Shown: positions 44,601-58,300 of the stretch, in pieces
Layout of the letters: each line of letters opens with the position of its first letter
How positions within the stretch are numbered: position 1 is the stretch's first letter
Origin: Rhododendron vialii
Lineage: Eukaryota > Streptophyta > Magnoliopsida > Ericales > Ericaceae
Assembly (NCBI RefSeq): GCF_030253575.1
Contig: NC_080559.1
Location: 4,982,501-5,046,500, forward strand
Length of the DNA stretch: 64,000 nt
Reading direction: 5' to 3'
Notes under the pieces: model-generated
Databases searched by the model: none
Told to the model about the DNA's origin: nothing
The model's input: the letters and a program-made list of their open reading frames with translations, nothing else
Translations under genes and position numbers: made by a program

Positions 44601-45562
44601 GATAAACCTGTTTTTTTCTGTTTTAAAAGAACAAGTCTGCCATTGATGATGGACAAATACAATGAGTATTGTCAATCATGAAGACCCTTATAACAACATG
44701 ATGCCTTCTTCATGGACAAGTAGTTAAATTTTCTCCGTTAAGTGAGTTTCTGCAAAATTTCAAGATGTTGAATTGTTGCAGTTTTGTGGCTCCCATTCCC
44801 AGTAAATGAAACAACTCCTATACTTGCGTAGTGGAATATGATTCCTTTGTTGTTTTAGATAAAACCTATATGTTCATTCTATTTGCGATCTTGACTGTAG
44901 AGGAGGAATTCGACAAATAAAATTAAGCAAATGGTTTTCTCCCTCCTAATCGTTCAGGTTCGAAACTTCTTAGGTGCTATCAACTCTTTTGGAGCCAGTC
45001 CATACAGAGCTTTGATTTGACTTTAATTGGGACCAATGCAAGTAGGCGGTGGGATTGGTCCCCCATGATTGGTCGAGTGCGCGAAAGCTGGCCCAGACAC
45101 CTGAGCTACCAAAAAAAAAAATTTAAGCAAATGCTTAAGTTGAAGTAGTGTGTCCATATAAAGGTTGTCCAATGTAGTTTCTGTTTTAGGCAATTTGATA
45201 ATACGATTATTCACCACTATCAAAGTGATCATGGACATTCAATTTGTCATTTTGTTAAAATGAAGATTGTCTTATAATTACAGAAGATGGCGCTGGAACT
45301 TGGGGCACACAACATCAGAGTGAACTCAATTGCTCCTGGACTTTTCAAATCTGAGATCACTGAGGGTCTCATTCAACAAGATTGGTTAAAAAATGTGGCT
45401 CTGAGAAGTGTTCCTCTTAGAACCTTTGGCACATCAGATCCGGCTCTAACGTCACTGGTACGCTACTTAATACATGACTCTTCGGGGTACGTTTCTGGCA
45501 ACATTTTCATCGTTGATGCTGGTACTACCTTACCGGGTATCCCGATTTTTTCTTCACTTTGA
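41645..45562 (+). CDS. SDR gene F, intact three-exon oxidoreductase
   Basis: Second-subfamily short-chain dehydrogenase/reductase; substrate unknown. Exons 41645-41978, 43262-43491 and 45284-45562 give 843 nt and 280 aa. Exon 1 starts [12 protein letters not shown] with [15 protein letters not shown] and NNAGVS. Exon 2 has NISSIGG and YCSSK. Exon 3 begins KMALELG and ends [10 protein letters not shown]. All splice sites are GT-AG in the family phases. Introns are 1283 and 1792 bp; intron 1 contains a 99-bp foldback MITE (42196-42294) and intron 2 a retroposon-like repeat near 44957-45121. Exon 1 is 6 nt shorter than in gene E, in the variable segment between the cofactor-binding and NNAG parts. 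As in D and E, exon 1 is GC-rich. Confidence 0.9.
42196..42294. mobile_element. Tiny foldback MITE (99 bp)
   Basis: ATTATTCTACAAACACAAAC on the left mirrors GTTTGTGGTTGTAGAATAAT on the right. Flanks CTTGCCCGT (42187-42195) and CTTACCCGT (42295-42303) match at 8 of 9 positions. Confidence 0.75.
44957..45121 (-). mobile_element. Retroposon-like repeat with A-run
   Basis: Read on the minus strand it begins GGTAGCTCAGGTGTCTGGGC, which contains a pol III A-box-like word, and runs through GCGCACTCGACCAATCATGG. On the plus strand it ends in an A-run and starts near GGTTCGAAACTTC. This looks like a degraded SINE or similar dispersed repeat; class uncertain. Confidence 0.35.
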
Positions 45563-46393
45563 ATGTTGAAGATCGATGGTATTATAAACTGCAGAGGAAT
45601 TAAAATGGTCACTTGAATTGGTTTCGCGAACTTGATTTCAGCCTTTGTCAGTTGTTAAGGTCTCGTATGCTTTATGCAATAGGGTTGTGTATAATGCAAG
45701 AGTTTTCGGGTGTCTGGTGATTCCAGTGCTCCCCTGAATGGACTGGGAGAAATCTTGTCTTAATAAACTGATTTGACTATGCCTCAAATCACTCTGTGCC
45801 TGGGCAACGTGCATGTAAAACTAAGATTACAAATATTCCAATAGATGTCGCCACATTGCCACAAATTGCATAGTTGCATCTTGTTTTATCCGTACCTTGC
45901 GTCTTGGAATCTATCCGTGAAGTTATGTTATATTTAGATTTTGTTTTGTTGTACTATTAGGAACCAAGGTTTTCATTTTTTGGTTGAGATTTTGTCCTGT
46001 TATTTAGGACCATGGTTTTGTAATCAATAATAATAACAGCAAAAAACATATAAAGTGTTTATATCGAAACATTTTGAGGGCCTGAAAAGGCCTTACGATC
46101 AACCATCGGTGTGTCCGAATCCCTGCTTCTTAGATCCATATGTACTTACTCCAGTGCTTGTGGTGCGGTACATTGATGTAACTCTTTCTCCCTTGGCCAC
46201 GTGCGTATATTTCCGTTTTTTCCTACACCTCCACTTTTACTCATTGGTTCTTCTTTTTTCTTGTGTTATGGTACATGTTTACATGATTGGTAAGAAAACA
46301 GTGCCTGCTTTTGCATTACAGTAACAGAAGTTTTGGCTTTACCCTATAAAAGAGTAGATAATAAAATCACAGACATGTGGGTTTAAATTAGAG
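45563..46393. other. Convergent spacer between SDR gene F and the SCPL gene
   Basis: 3' flanks of two genes facing each other. No further gene or element recognised. Confidence 0.5.
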
Positions 46394-49300
46394 TTATTTG
46401 TGAATGCTCTCAGCAGATGAAACTCCCTCTGGTAGAGGTTTTCCACCCAGAAATGTGTTAAACAGAACAAGGGATCTCTCAGGCTGTGAAAATGGAGCTT
46501 CATGAGATGCTCCTCTAATGGTGGCAAAAGACAGGATATCTCCATATACCTGTGTCCATCCAGCAACCTGTTGAAATGCAAACCAAACAGAGAATTAGGG
46601 GCACATTAGTAGAGCCATGATATTTTCTTTGCAATCGAGGGAGCCCTTAATTCTGGATCAAGATCCTTTCACGAGATTACCCCTCGTATGATTCTTCATG
46701 TGACGAAAAACAAGATGACATTCGATGATCTGAGTCGTTAATCTTGTAGTCCAGGAAGTGTTATACTCATTTTGAAAAATTGAGTTGGTCAAAGTATATT
46801 TGTCGGATCTTCTAACCTCTATTCCTGAAGTGAAAAACGTGTTTTTTTTTTTCTCAAAAGGATATCAATGCAAAATCAATTTGATATTTTGCATGAATGA
46901 AAAACACATTGAGATTTTTGCAGAATGAAAGGCTTGGATCGTCAAATGGATCTATCGTGAATCTCATTTTGTGTCACATCAGAGATAATCACATGAGAGA
47001 ATCTTAATTCCCCTCGTGGATTCCTAGCTTTTGACAAGGGGATATTAGCAATTGAGATGAACCCCAGAGGCTCAGATACTAATTAGCTAGTTCGCAGAAA
47101 GAGCTTAGCTCCTCGAAGACAGAAATAGAGTAGAGTAATCTAAGTAATTAAATAGCTATAATCCATCTATTAGGCCAGATATAGACTTATTTTTATAGAT
47201 ATGAAAAAAATTAAAACAAAATATGAAATGGCTAACCTGGCTCCCCTCGAACCAAACTCTGTATGGAACGGTTGTGTTCAAACCCAACTCCCTTGCCAAT
47301 CCATTCACCAGTCTCCGTGTTCCCGTTAGCGGAATAACTGAATCTTGATCTCCGCTGTAACATTTTTTCGATTTTTCATAAAGTTTTCACAATAATTATT
47401 TCGAGAATTGAGATACTCATCTGTTATGGAGGTAGCTAGGAACTCACCTATAAACTAAGACCCGAATGCCCGACTTGACGAGTGAACCGAGAACCGGAAC
47501 CGTCGGTGTCTCTAGGTTTTGCATATCGTAATGGAGAACACTGTCGTCAAGGGAGTGAAAATGGTTGAATGCATACAACTCAAAAGGTTCAACAATACAA
47601 GTAAGAATATTGTACAAGTAAAAGAGCCTAAAAATCCGGCTTTTGGGACTTTATCCTAAATATTTCTAAAAAAATTTGGGTAAAAGTAAAAATACTAGGG
47701 TTTTTCGGTTCCTCTTGTCGAGATGAATCAATATTCTACAAAAGTTTGGCGTGAAACTAGCAAAACGCGTATTTTTGTGAATAAAGACAATGCCCAAATT
47801 AAGAGCCCAAAAAGGCCCTTTGTTCCACTAAATTCTTTGGGGCTTTTTCTTGTTTTGTCATTGTTCAAATATTTTTCGTGTTTGTTAATTTTGCGCCTAA
47901 TTTTTGTGAATGCTTGATTCGTCTCGAGTAGACGAGAGGAATCGGAAAAGTAATAGATTCGAATTTCTACATATGATTTGTTGCTTTCCTTATTTATGTT
48001 CGCTGCAACACAAAAAATTAGGATTAATCTTACTCGCTGCAAACACTCCATTCGGTGATTCCAACAAGCCGGGCGTGAAAGGCCTTCTGCACATCTTGGC
48101 GGTTCAAGTAACTAAACGTTTCGTCTCCTACACACACGTCTACCTTCTCTGTCCCTTGCTGCGAATGAAATATCGAAAACAAGCTGAAATCATAGAAGTG
48201 GACACGACACGAATACAGACACATAAACCGATAATCTCAAATTCGTAGGGTTATAGAAATGACGAGAGACACATATGCAACGGGGGACACAGCAGAAAAA
48301 AAAATGTATAATTTTAATTGTAATTATGTTGAACATTGAATCTGCAATCACCTATACTATTGGAAATTTATCATAAAAATAAGAACTGACATTGCTTCTA
48401 CATGACTAAGAGAGGTGATTCATCAAAAATACCAACTGCGAGGTACAAGTGACGAATTTTTTTTAACAAATTCTAGTCCGTGAAGTAAGTTTTTAACACC
48501 ATAATTAAAATGACGGCACTCCATATTCTCATACGTGTGTCACTTGAGCCACGCGATGTCTCCCAGTTAAATTTTATTGCAAATAATTGAATGCCAAGTA
48601 GTGTACTGTCGGTCGTATTCCTGTGTCCCTAGCGTATTGGTGTCCCTAGCAGATTCGACATGGATATGATAACCACTTAGGCGTGTCGGTTCTTCCTAGG
48701 CTAAACATTCAAATAAAGCATAATAGGATAGAAGAGGAAAACTACAGGGACTAGAGATGGAGAGCCTTACTAGTTGACTAAGAACCCGGGCTTGTGAATC
48801 AACGGTTGATAAGCAGACATCTAGAGTGACATCGTATCCGTCGATGAATTTACTGATCTCTCCCGAAGCCTGATTAAATACTCCAGAACAAACAGGGGTA
48901 AGAGCGTCATTCTGGGCTTGTCTTCTAATCTGGGAATAGTTGCATACATCATTGAAGAGTTGATATGTATCATCAGATATCAATCCATGAGACCAGTAGT
49001 ATTCCCCAGTTGAATTGAAATCAGTGTTGAATTCCAGAAGTGGATTCCCTATCTACAAGCACCCACCATGCACATAGTCAGAAGTTAAATCATTTGATCT
49101 GAAACTAATGGAACAAAATTGTTGAAGGGTTTGGATCCTCTCCGGTCCAAGTTTTTGGACCGGGTGGAGACTATCCAAATCTATACCATACATTAGTGTT
49201 GAAAAATGTATGCATTATAATTTGTGAAAATTTATATGCATCTCTATTAATTATTTTGATGATTAATTCAATGATATTTTTATTCGGAAAATACAAAATT

Positions 49301-52300
49301 ATCGAAAAGTCGATTCCCGAATTAAATATTTTCGTGACCTTGAAATATAGCATAAAGTCTCTTGGATTCATGATTTATATTTACAAAGACTTTATTGAGC
49401 TCAATACATGCTTTAACGGTTTATTTAGATGAAATTGTGAGCCACAGGTTGACGAACCGGCTGACAAGCCGGCTGTCTGAACAGAAAGCTGTGACAACCG
49501 GACGACCACCCGGATGACCACTCTATCAAACGGCTAGTTTCAAACGGCTAGTTTCCAACGGCTAGTTTCAAACGGCTAGTTTCCAACGGCTAGTTTCAAA
49601 CGGCTAGTTTCCAACGGCTAGTTCCAACGGCTAGTTTCCAACGGCTAGGAAGCATATGGATGGCTATATAAGGCATCAAGAACTCATTAATGAGAAGATA
49701 TACACAAGCTACAACATTCCATATTATTGCAAGAGCAAATTCTCAAAAGATCAAAACCAAAAATTCTCATTGTTCTTCCACTTTCATATTATTCTTGAGA
49801 GAAAATTTGTACAAGTCGTGAGCGATAATTTTCATACCTTCTTCACATACTTGTATTTCCTAAGTGAGTGTTTGAGTCAAACACTTGAAAGCTTAGAAGA
49901 CCAAATTCGGATTGGAATTTGGGTGTTATTGTTTTTGAGAAGTTTTCGGAGAAAATTCTTGCGGTTGTGCTAGCTCCTCGGGAAAGCTAGAGGCATTCGG
50001 TTCTTGTAAGCACCCGCAAGACTTACAAGTTGTAATCTTTTAAAGATTAGTCTAACCTTCAAGTAATTGCTTGAGGAGAAGTGGAGTAGGGCCGGACCGT
50101 GGACAAATCCGGACCGAACCACTATAAACGGGTTCTATCTCTCTATCTCTCTATTTTGATTGCATACTTATTGTTTGCATATATTGTTAAAGATAAATTT
50201 TTATTGGTAATTATTACTAGCAATCCTATTCACCCCCCCTCTAGGTTGCATAATTTGGGTAACAATTGGTATCAGAGCCTCGGCTCTTGTTTGTAGATTT
50301 AACAATCTAAGAGTTAAGATCCATGGCAACCACTAGTAATGTTTCTTGTATCGAAGGTCAATCGTCCAATAGACCTCCCTTGTTCACCGGAGAAAATTAC
50401 TCTCATTGGAAAAATAGAATGATGATCTTTATTCAATCCACGGATTATGATCTATGGAAAATTATCAAAAATGGTCCCATTATTCCTACTAAGAAAGTTG
50501 GAGAAGAGACTATGCCTAAACCAGATTATGAGTGGAGTCATTTGGAAAAGGCTTCAATAGAAAAGAACTATAGAGCTATGAACCTTCTTTTTTGTGCTAT
50601 TACTCCCAATGAATATGATTGTGTTTCCGCATGTGAATCGGCTAAAGAAATATGGGATAAGTTAGAAATGTCACATGAAGGAGATAGTCAAGTTAAGGAG
50701 TCCAAAATTGATATTCTTGTGCATAGCTATGAGCTCTTCAAAATGAAACCGGATGAATCTATATCTCAAATGTTTGCTAGATTTGCTAGTATTACTAACG
50801 GTTTAAAAGCTCTTGGAAAGATTTACAGTCAATCCGAAATGACAAGGAAGGTGCTCCGTTCCATGCCAACCAATTGGGACACTACCACCTCCATCATCCT
50901 ACAATCCAAAGATTTCTCAACATACACGATGGACAAGCTCATGGGATCTCTCATGACGGAGGAAATGCATCACAACCTCAAGGGTGAAAAAGAGAAGAAA
51001 GTTAAGGATCTTGCCTTCAAAAGTACAATAAGCAAATCAAAAAGCAAGGAGGATTCAAGCAACGAAAGTGAGGATGATGAAATGGCGCTCATCACAAAAA
51101 CGTTCAAGAAACTCCTCAAAAATAGAGCATCTCACAAAGGCAGAGGATTTTCAAGAAAAGATGGAGGCAAAGAAGAAAATAGTAAAAAGGATCCAATCAT
51201 TTGCTACGAGTGCAAGAAGCCCGGCCACATCAAAAGTGAATGTCCATATGCAAAAAAATATTCAAAGAAGGACAAAAAGAGAGCTATGATGGCCGCATGG
51301 GACAATAGTGACGATAGTAGCTCCGATGAGGACGATGAGCAACAAGAGGTCGCTAACTTGTGTTTCATGGCCATCGAAGAAAACGAGGTAGATCTCGACT
51401 CATCCTATTCCTTTGATGAATTATTTATTGCCTATAAAGAGTTGAAAGTAGAATTTGAAAAGGTTGTTTCTAAAAACAAATTTCTTAAAAAGGTTGCTAA
51501 AGATCTTTCACTAGAAATAGATGATTTAATTGAAGAGAAAGATATTTTGGAGGAAGAAAATGAAAGTTTAAGAACCTCTTTGGAAAAAGAAAAAGAGTAT
51601 TTGAAGGATACTTCCAAAAACGAATCTTTAGAAAAACAAATTGATGATTTAACTAATTCTCTTTCAAAACTCACTAATGGAAAAGAAAGTTTAGACATTC
51701 TTCTTGGAAAACAAATGGTTTCTTTTCACAAGGCCGGAATTGGTTATAATCCCACTCAACACAAAAATCTTTTTGAAAAAGATGTTCCTCCTTCTAGCCA
51801 TTCTAAATTGACATGTCATTATTGTGGTAAAATTGGTCATATTTCTCCTACATGTCCTATGAAAGGATACTCATCTTCTAATGCAAAAAAGGTTTGGGTT
51901 CCTAAGAACCGTATCAATGCTAACCCTCAAGGACCCAAGATGATTTGGGTACCAAAAGTCAAGAATTGATGTGCTATTGTAGGTATGCTTCAAAAGTTCT
52001 CTCAAGGAAGGAAGTTGGTACCTTGATAGTGGATGTTCAAGACACATGACCGGTGACAAGAGGGCTTTCAATTCTCTTTCGTCTAAAGATGGTGGACATG
52101 TCACATTTGGAGACAACAACAAAGGTAAAATCATAGGAATCGGCAATATAGGTAATTCTCCTATTATTGAAGATGTTTTACTTGTTAGTGGTTTAAAACA
52201 CAATCTTCTTAGCATAAGTCAATTATGTGATAGAGGAAATCGTGTTATCTTTGAAAAATCCAAATGTATCATTGAAAATGTCAAAAGCAACAAGACACTC

Positions 52301-55300
52301 TTCGTTGGACAAAGACTTGAAAATGTATATGTTTTTAATCTCAATGATTTAAGTAATTGTGATATAAAATGTTTTTCCGCTTTGAGTGAAAATAGTTGGC
52401 TTTGGCATAGGCGCCTAGGACATGCAAGTATGGATGCTATTTCAAAACTCTCTAGAAAAAATTTGGTAAAAGGTCTTCCTAAAATCAAATTTGAAAAAGA
52501 TAGACTTTGTGGTCCTTGCCAACAAGGAAAACAAACCAAGGTTTCTTTTAAGTCCAAAAATGTTGTTTCAACTACTAGACCTTTGCAATTACTTCATATG
52601 GATTTGTTTGGACCAACTCGCTCTCCAAGTCTTTGTGGAAACTATTATTGTCTTGTTGTTGTTGATGATTTCTCTAGATATACATGGGTGATGTTCCTAG
52701 CTCATAAGAATGAGGCTTATCCTAATTTCACTAAACTTTGTAGAAGAGTTCAAAATGAAAAAGGATTTGTTATTTCTAACATTCGTACGGATCATGGAAA
52801 AGAACTTGACAATTCTTTATATGAAAAGTTTTGTGATGAACATGGTATTGGTCATAACTTTTCCGTACCTCGTACTCCTCAACAAAATGGAGTAGTAGAG
52901 AGAAAAAATCGTACTCTGGAAGAAATGGCCCGCACTATGCTTTGTGAAAACTCTTTGCCAAAATATTTTTGGGCGGAAGCCGTTAATACCTCATGCTATA
53001 TTTTGAATCGAGTTTTAATTAGGCCTATCCTCAAGAAAACTCCTTATGAGCTTTGGAATGGTAGAATACCCAACATTAATTACTTTCATGCCTTCGGTTG
53101 TAAATGTTATGTATTAAACAATGGAAAAGATAACTTGGGTAAATTTGATTCAAAATCGGATGAAGGCATCTTTATTGGTTACTCTCTTACTAGCAAAGCA
53201 TATAGAATTTATAATAAGCGCACTAATCTTGTTGAAGAATCTATTCACGTTTCCTTTGATGAATCTAATCCTTGTGCTACTAAGGATGTTGTTGATAATG
53301 ATGACTTAGAGATTACACATAAGATTCATGACTTGACAATTCAAGAAAAAGTTGATGGTGATACTCAAGTAGAAAGCTCTCAAATCAAAGAAGATGAAGT
53401 TATTAATCAACCTCAAGATGCCATGGGAGACAACCAAGATCTTTCCAAGGATTGGAGATTCGTGCAAAACCATCCAAAGGACTTGATTCTTGGAGAAGTT
53501 TCGAAAGGGGTAACCACTCGCTCGTCTCATAGAAATTTTTGTGAAAATCAAGCTTTTGTTTCTCAAATTGAGCCTAAAAACTTTCCGGAAGCTCAAGATG
53601 ATGAAAATTGGATTTTGGCCATGCAAGATGAGTTAAATCAATTTGAAAGGAATAAAGTTTGGGCATTAGTACCTAAGCCTCTTGATCACACTATTATAGG
53701 TACTAAATGGGTTTTTCGTAACAAGCTAGATGAATCCGGAAATATTGTTAGGAATAAAGCTAGACTTGTTGCTCAAGGTTATAATCAAGAAGAAGGTATT
53801 GATTTTGAAGAAACTTTTGCACCGGTAGCTAGATTAGAGGCTATTCGCATATTACTTGCCTTTGCATCTTTCAAAAATTTCAAGCTTTATCAAATGGATG
53901 TGAAAAGTGCATTTTTGAATGGGTTCATAAATGAAGAAGTTTATGTCAAACAACCTCCCGGCTTTGAAGATCATGTATACCCCGATCATGTTTTTAAACT
54001 CTCAAAAGCTTTATATGGTTTGAAGCAAGCACCACGTGCATGGTATGATAGACTTAGTTCATTCTTGCTTGACAATGGCTTTACTCGTGGAAAAATTGAT
54101 ACTACTCTTTTCATTAAAGCCAAAGGTAAAGATATGCTCATTATTCAAATATATGTTGATGATATTGTCTTTGGTGCCACTAATGATAATATGTGCAAAG
54201 AGTTTGCTAAGTGTATGCAAGGTGAATTTGAAATGAGTATGATGGGGGAGCTTAACTTCTTCCTCGGACTTCAAATCAAGCAAACTAATGAGGGGATCCT
54301 AATCAACCAAGCCAAGTATGCGAAAGAACTTATTAAGAAGTTTGGCATGGAAGGATCAAAGCCAACGAGCACACCAATGAGCACATCAACTAAGCTAGAC
54401 AAAGATGAGAATGGTAAGGCCGTCAATGAAAAGATGTATCGAGGTATGATCGGCTCATTACTTTATCTCACTGCAAGTAGACCGGATATAATGTTTAGTG
54501 TTTGCATGTGTGCTAGATTTCAATCATGTCCTAAAGAATCGCATTTAAAAGCTATTAAACGTATCTTTAAATATGTTGGCGGTTCTCATGACTTAGGATT
54601 GTTTTATCCACGTGGAGTTGCATTTGATTTAATTGGTTATTCGGATGCGGATTTTGGAGGTTTCAAAGTTGATCGTAAAAGTACAAGTGGGACTTGCCAA
54701 TTTCTAGGGCACTCTCTAGTGTCTTGGCATAGCAAGAAACAAAATTCCGTAGCTCTATCTACCGCCGAGGCGGAATATGTAGCGGCCGGAAGTTGTTGTG
54801 CCCAAATATTGTGGATCAAACAACAAATGGAGGATTTCAATTTGCAATATGATCATATTCCTATTAAATGTGATAATACTAGTGCAATTAGCTTAACCAA
54901 GAATCCAATTCAACATTCTCGAACAAAACATATTGAGATTAGACATCATTTTATAAGAGATCATGTTCAAAAAGGGGATATTGAACTTAACTTTATTAGT
55001 ACCGACAAGCAATTGGCGGACATTTTCACAAAACCCCTTGGTGAAGAACAATTTTGTTTCATTCGACGAGAACTCGGCATGTTTAATCATTTATGAAAAA
55101 GTTTTGTGTTCTTGATGTCAAAAGTTTTTTTTTGGATTCAATGTTGAGTTGATTGAATTCGTAAATATCATACTTGATGGAGAGTACAAATGATCTTGAT
55201 AAAGAAATCACCCTCCAAACATTTTATCATATGATTCATTTTCCTGTGTTTGGTATGCAGAAAAACAGTTTTATGGTCTTTAATGCTACTCCTCTTAAAC

Positions 55301-58300
55301 GTTTTCTGGACTTAACCTGCATTTGTCAGTGTAGAGACCCGTATTTTATTTCCATAATTCTTTATGTTTTATTAAGGCATGAGTTGTGATATAAAATGGA
55401 GAATGAGTTCGGATGTCGAATGTGCTAGAATTTAGAAGTTCGGGATGCAAGTGTAATATGCATGGGTGTATAAGTGAAGGTGTGTGTAGGGGATAATTCT
55501 CCCCCACATATATTTCTTTTCTTTTCCGGGCAGACACACACACGTTTCTCTCTCTCTACTCCCTCGACCGACTCTCTCTCTTTCTCACCTCTCCTCCAAA
55601 CTTCTCTCTTCGATTTCATCGCCTTAGAATGAGATTTCGGAAAAATCCCAAGTACTAAAGTTGTTCTACGCGACGAGATCTTCCTATTGATCGAAGAAGA
55701 ATCATGATCGGAGCACTTTGAGGTTTCCTCCATGTTCGGGCTTGCTTCTAACCCTCGAGGTAGGGATCTCCTACCTTCTTTACATGTTTAAGTGTTGGTT
55801 AGATGTACAAGAATCAAGTTTGATCATTTATTTTGAGTCTTGAACAAATCTGTTATATGCTGATAATTTCGTGGGTTTTGGAAATCTGTCTTTTGGGAGC
55901 CCTCTGCTAGAAATCACTGGCATTATACATGATTAAGACCTCAAGGGGCGGGTCAGGGTCGTGACAGTCAGTCGGATGTCCAAGCGGATGTCCAACCGGA
56001 CAACCGTGAGGTTGAGACTTATTCAAGCTTTTGCGTTGCTAACTCTGATTTATTAAGTCTGTTACACTTAGTTTGTATGAACTTCATGGCTTAGTGCTTA
56101 AATTGTCTCTTATATACTTCGCCGATATGAATTTCTTGTCTCTAAGCTTGCAGGGATAATCATTCTCGGTAATACCCCTCGCATTCTTTAAAAAAACTCT
56201 CTTTTAGGGGGAGCATGTATTAAGGGGACACAACAATAAACACCCGAACACAATTTTCTTCCCCTATTCTTGTTCTTTTCGGCGCCACCCCTATTCTTGT
56301 CCTATTCGGCGCCGCATCCCCTATCCTATCTCTATTCGGTGCCGCATCCCCTATTATCTCTCTTTCGGCGCAGCAATTCAATCAATTCGGCGCACCATTT
56401 CAAACACTTCGGCGCAGCATTTCAAACAATTCGGCGCAGCATTTCAAACAATTCGGCGCACCATTTCAAACAATTCGGCGCCGCATCTCTATCCCTTATC
56501 CTCAAACACTTCTCTCATACTCTATAAATTCAACAACACTCTCTCTATCTCTTCATCTATCTATCTTTCCTTCTCTCTCGGCCTAAATCTCTCATCAAGC
56601 AATGGCAAACTTACCGCAAGGGTTACCATTTGAGTTTTACGAAAGAGATGCCGAACGAGCAGAGTTCAGGTTGTTTATCCAAACCATTTGGATGCAACTC
56701 TTTATCTTCATTCTGCTGTGTGCGTTACTTACCATGAGAATACCACCATGGTTCGGATGGAATGTAAATGTGGATACTCTGTGGTATTGGATTGGCATTA
56801 TAGCTGCCGTTGTAGCAGCCATTATTCGAGAATACGAAAATCAAGGACGCCAAGCTCTCAATGAACGAAGATAGAGTGCTACAGGGCAAGAGCGGCATGG
56901 TGCTGGAACCATGGCCCTATTGTTTTTCTCTTTTTAGTTTTTTTTTATGATGTCACAGGGGGAGAAAAAGCCAAGTTTTTTTTGATCTATCTTGCCATTT
57001 TGGGCAAATTTAAAAAATTGCTTGCTATGATCTGATGATTATTGCTATTACTCGTTGATCATAGATAACTGCCTTGGTGCATGTATTAAGGGGGAGATTG
57101 GCATAACTCCTACTTGAATAAAAACTATCATTTTGTGTCATCATCAAAAAGGGGGAGATTGTTGAAAAATGTATGCATTATAATTTGTGAAAATTTATAT
57201 GCATCTCTATTAATTATTTTGATGATTAATTCAATGATATTTTTATTCGGCAAATACAAAATTATCGAAAAGTCGATTCCCGAATTAAATATTTTCGTGA
57301 CCTTGAAATATAGCATAAAGTCTCTTGGATTCATGATTTATATTTACAAAGACTTTATTGAGCTCAATACATGCTTTAACGGTTTATTTAGATGAAATTG
57401 TGAGCCACAGGTTGACGAACCGGCTGACAAGCCGGCTGTCTGAACAGAAAGCTGTGACAACCGGACGACCACCCGGATGACCACTCTATCAAACGGCTAG
57501 TTTCAAACGGCTAGTTTCCAACGGCTAGTTTCAAACGGCTAGTTTCCAACGGCTAGTTTCAAACGGCTAGTTTCCAACGGCTAGTTCCAACGGCTAGTTT
57601 CCAACGGCTAGGAAGCATATGGATGGCTATATAAGGCATCAAGAACTCATTAATGAGAAGATATACACAAGCTACAACATTCCATATTATTGCAAGAGCA
57701 AATTCTCAAAAGATCAAAACCAAAAATTCTCATTGTTCTTCCACTTTCATATTATTCTTGAGAGAAAATTTGTACAAGTCGTGAGCGATAATTTTCATAC
57801 CTTCTTCACATACTTGTATTTCCTAAGTGAGTGTTTGAGTCAAACACTTGAAAGCTTAGAAGACCAAATTCGGATTGGAATTTGGGTGTTATTGTTTTTG
57901 AGAAGTTTTCGGAGAAAATTCTTGCGGTTGTGCTAGCTCCTCGGGAAAGCTAGAGGCATTCGGTTCTTGTAAGCACCCGCAAGACTTACAAGTTGTAATC
58001 TTTTAAAGATTAGTCTAACCTTCAAGTAATTGCTTGAGGAGAAGTGGAGTAGGGCCGGACCGTGGACAAATCCGGACCGAACCACTATAAACGGGTTCTA
58101 TCTCTCTATCTCTCTATTTTGATTGCATACTTATTGTTTGCATATATTGTTAAAGATAAATTTTTATTGGTAATTATTACTAGCAATCCTATTCACCCCC
58201 CCTCTAGGTTGCATAATTTGGGTAACAATTAGAATAATCAACGGTTCGGATTTCCTGAAAGACTCTTATCGGTAAGAGTCATTGAGCAAACCCGAACCAT

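Larger units (their letters stand above)
56206..57158 (+). other. Multiple polypurine tracts before the 3' LTR
   Basis: GGGGGA cores occur near 56206 (TAGGGGGAGC), 56957 (CAGGGGGAGA), 57088 (AAGGGGGAGATTG) and finally 57146-57158 (AAAAAGGGGGAGAT), the last abutting the LTR and so the plus-strand primer. Repeated tracts of this type are a Sirevirus hallmark. Confidence 0.75.
49197..58227 (+). mobile_element. Sirevirus-like Ty1/copia retrotransposon, full length
   Basis: 9031 bp. Two 1068-bp LTRs (49197-50264, 57160-58227), 5-bp duplication ATTAG (49192-49196, 58228-58232), tRNA-Met primer site, gag, pol in Ty1/copia order (integrase before RT), a small membrane ORF after pol, and several polypurine GGGGGAGA tracts before the 3' LTR. 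The multiple tracts and the extra post-pol ORF are Sirevirus features. I saw a single base difference between the LTRs (49279-49280 region, CGGAAAATAC versus CGGCAAATAC). A solo LTR (55330-55966) is nested inside. Inserted in SCPL intron 5, antisense to that gene. Confidence 0.93.

Noticed and set aside
49527..49648. Regularly spaced short repeats resembling a CRISPR-like array
   Set aside because: Units are contiguous with no variable spacers, lie in an LTR promoter of a plant retrotransposon, and are duplicated in the other LTR.
49656..49973. 105-codon ORF in the copia LTR (also at 57619-57936)
   Set aside because: Identical in both LTRs, begins at the TATA box and lies in R/U5; no coding signal beyond being open.
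50267..50278. TGGTATCAGAGC sites as possible tRNA genes
   Set aside because: Only the 12-nt primer-binding complement is present here and at 40332-40343; no cloverleaf follows.
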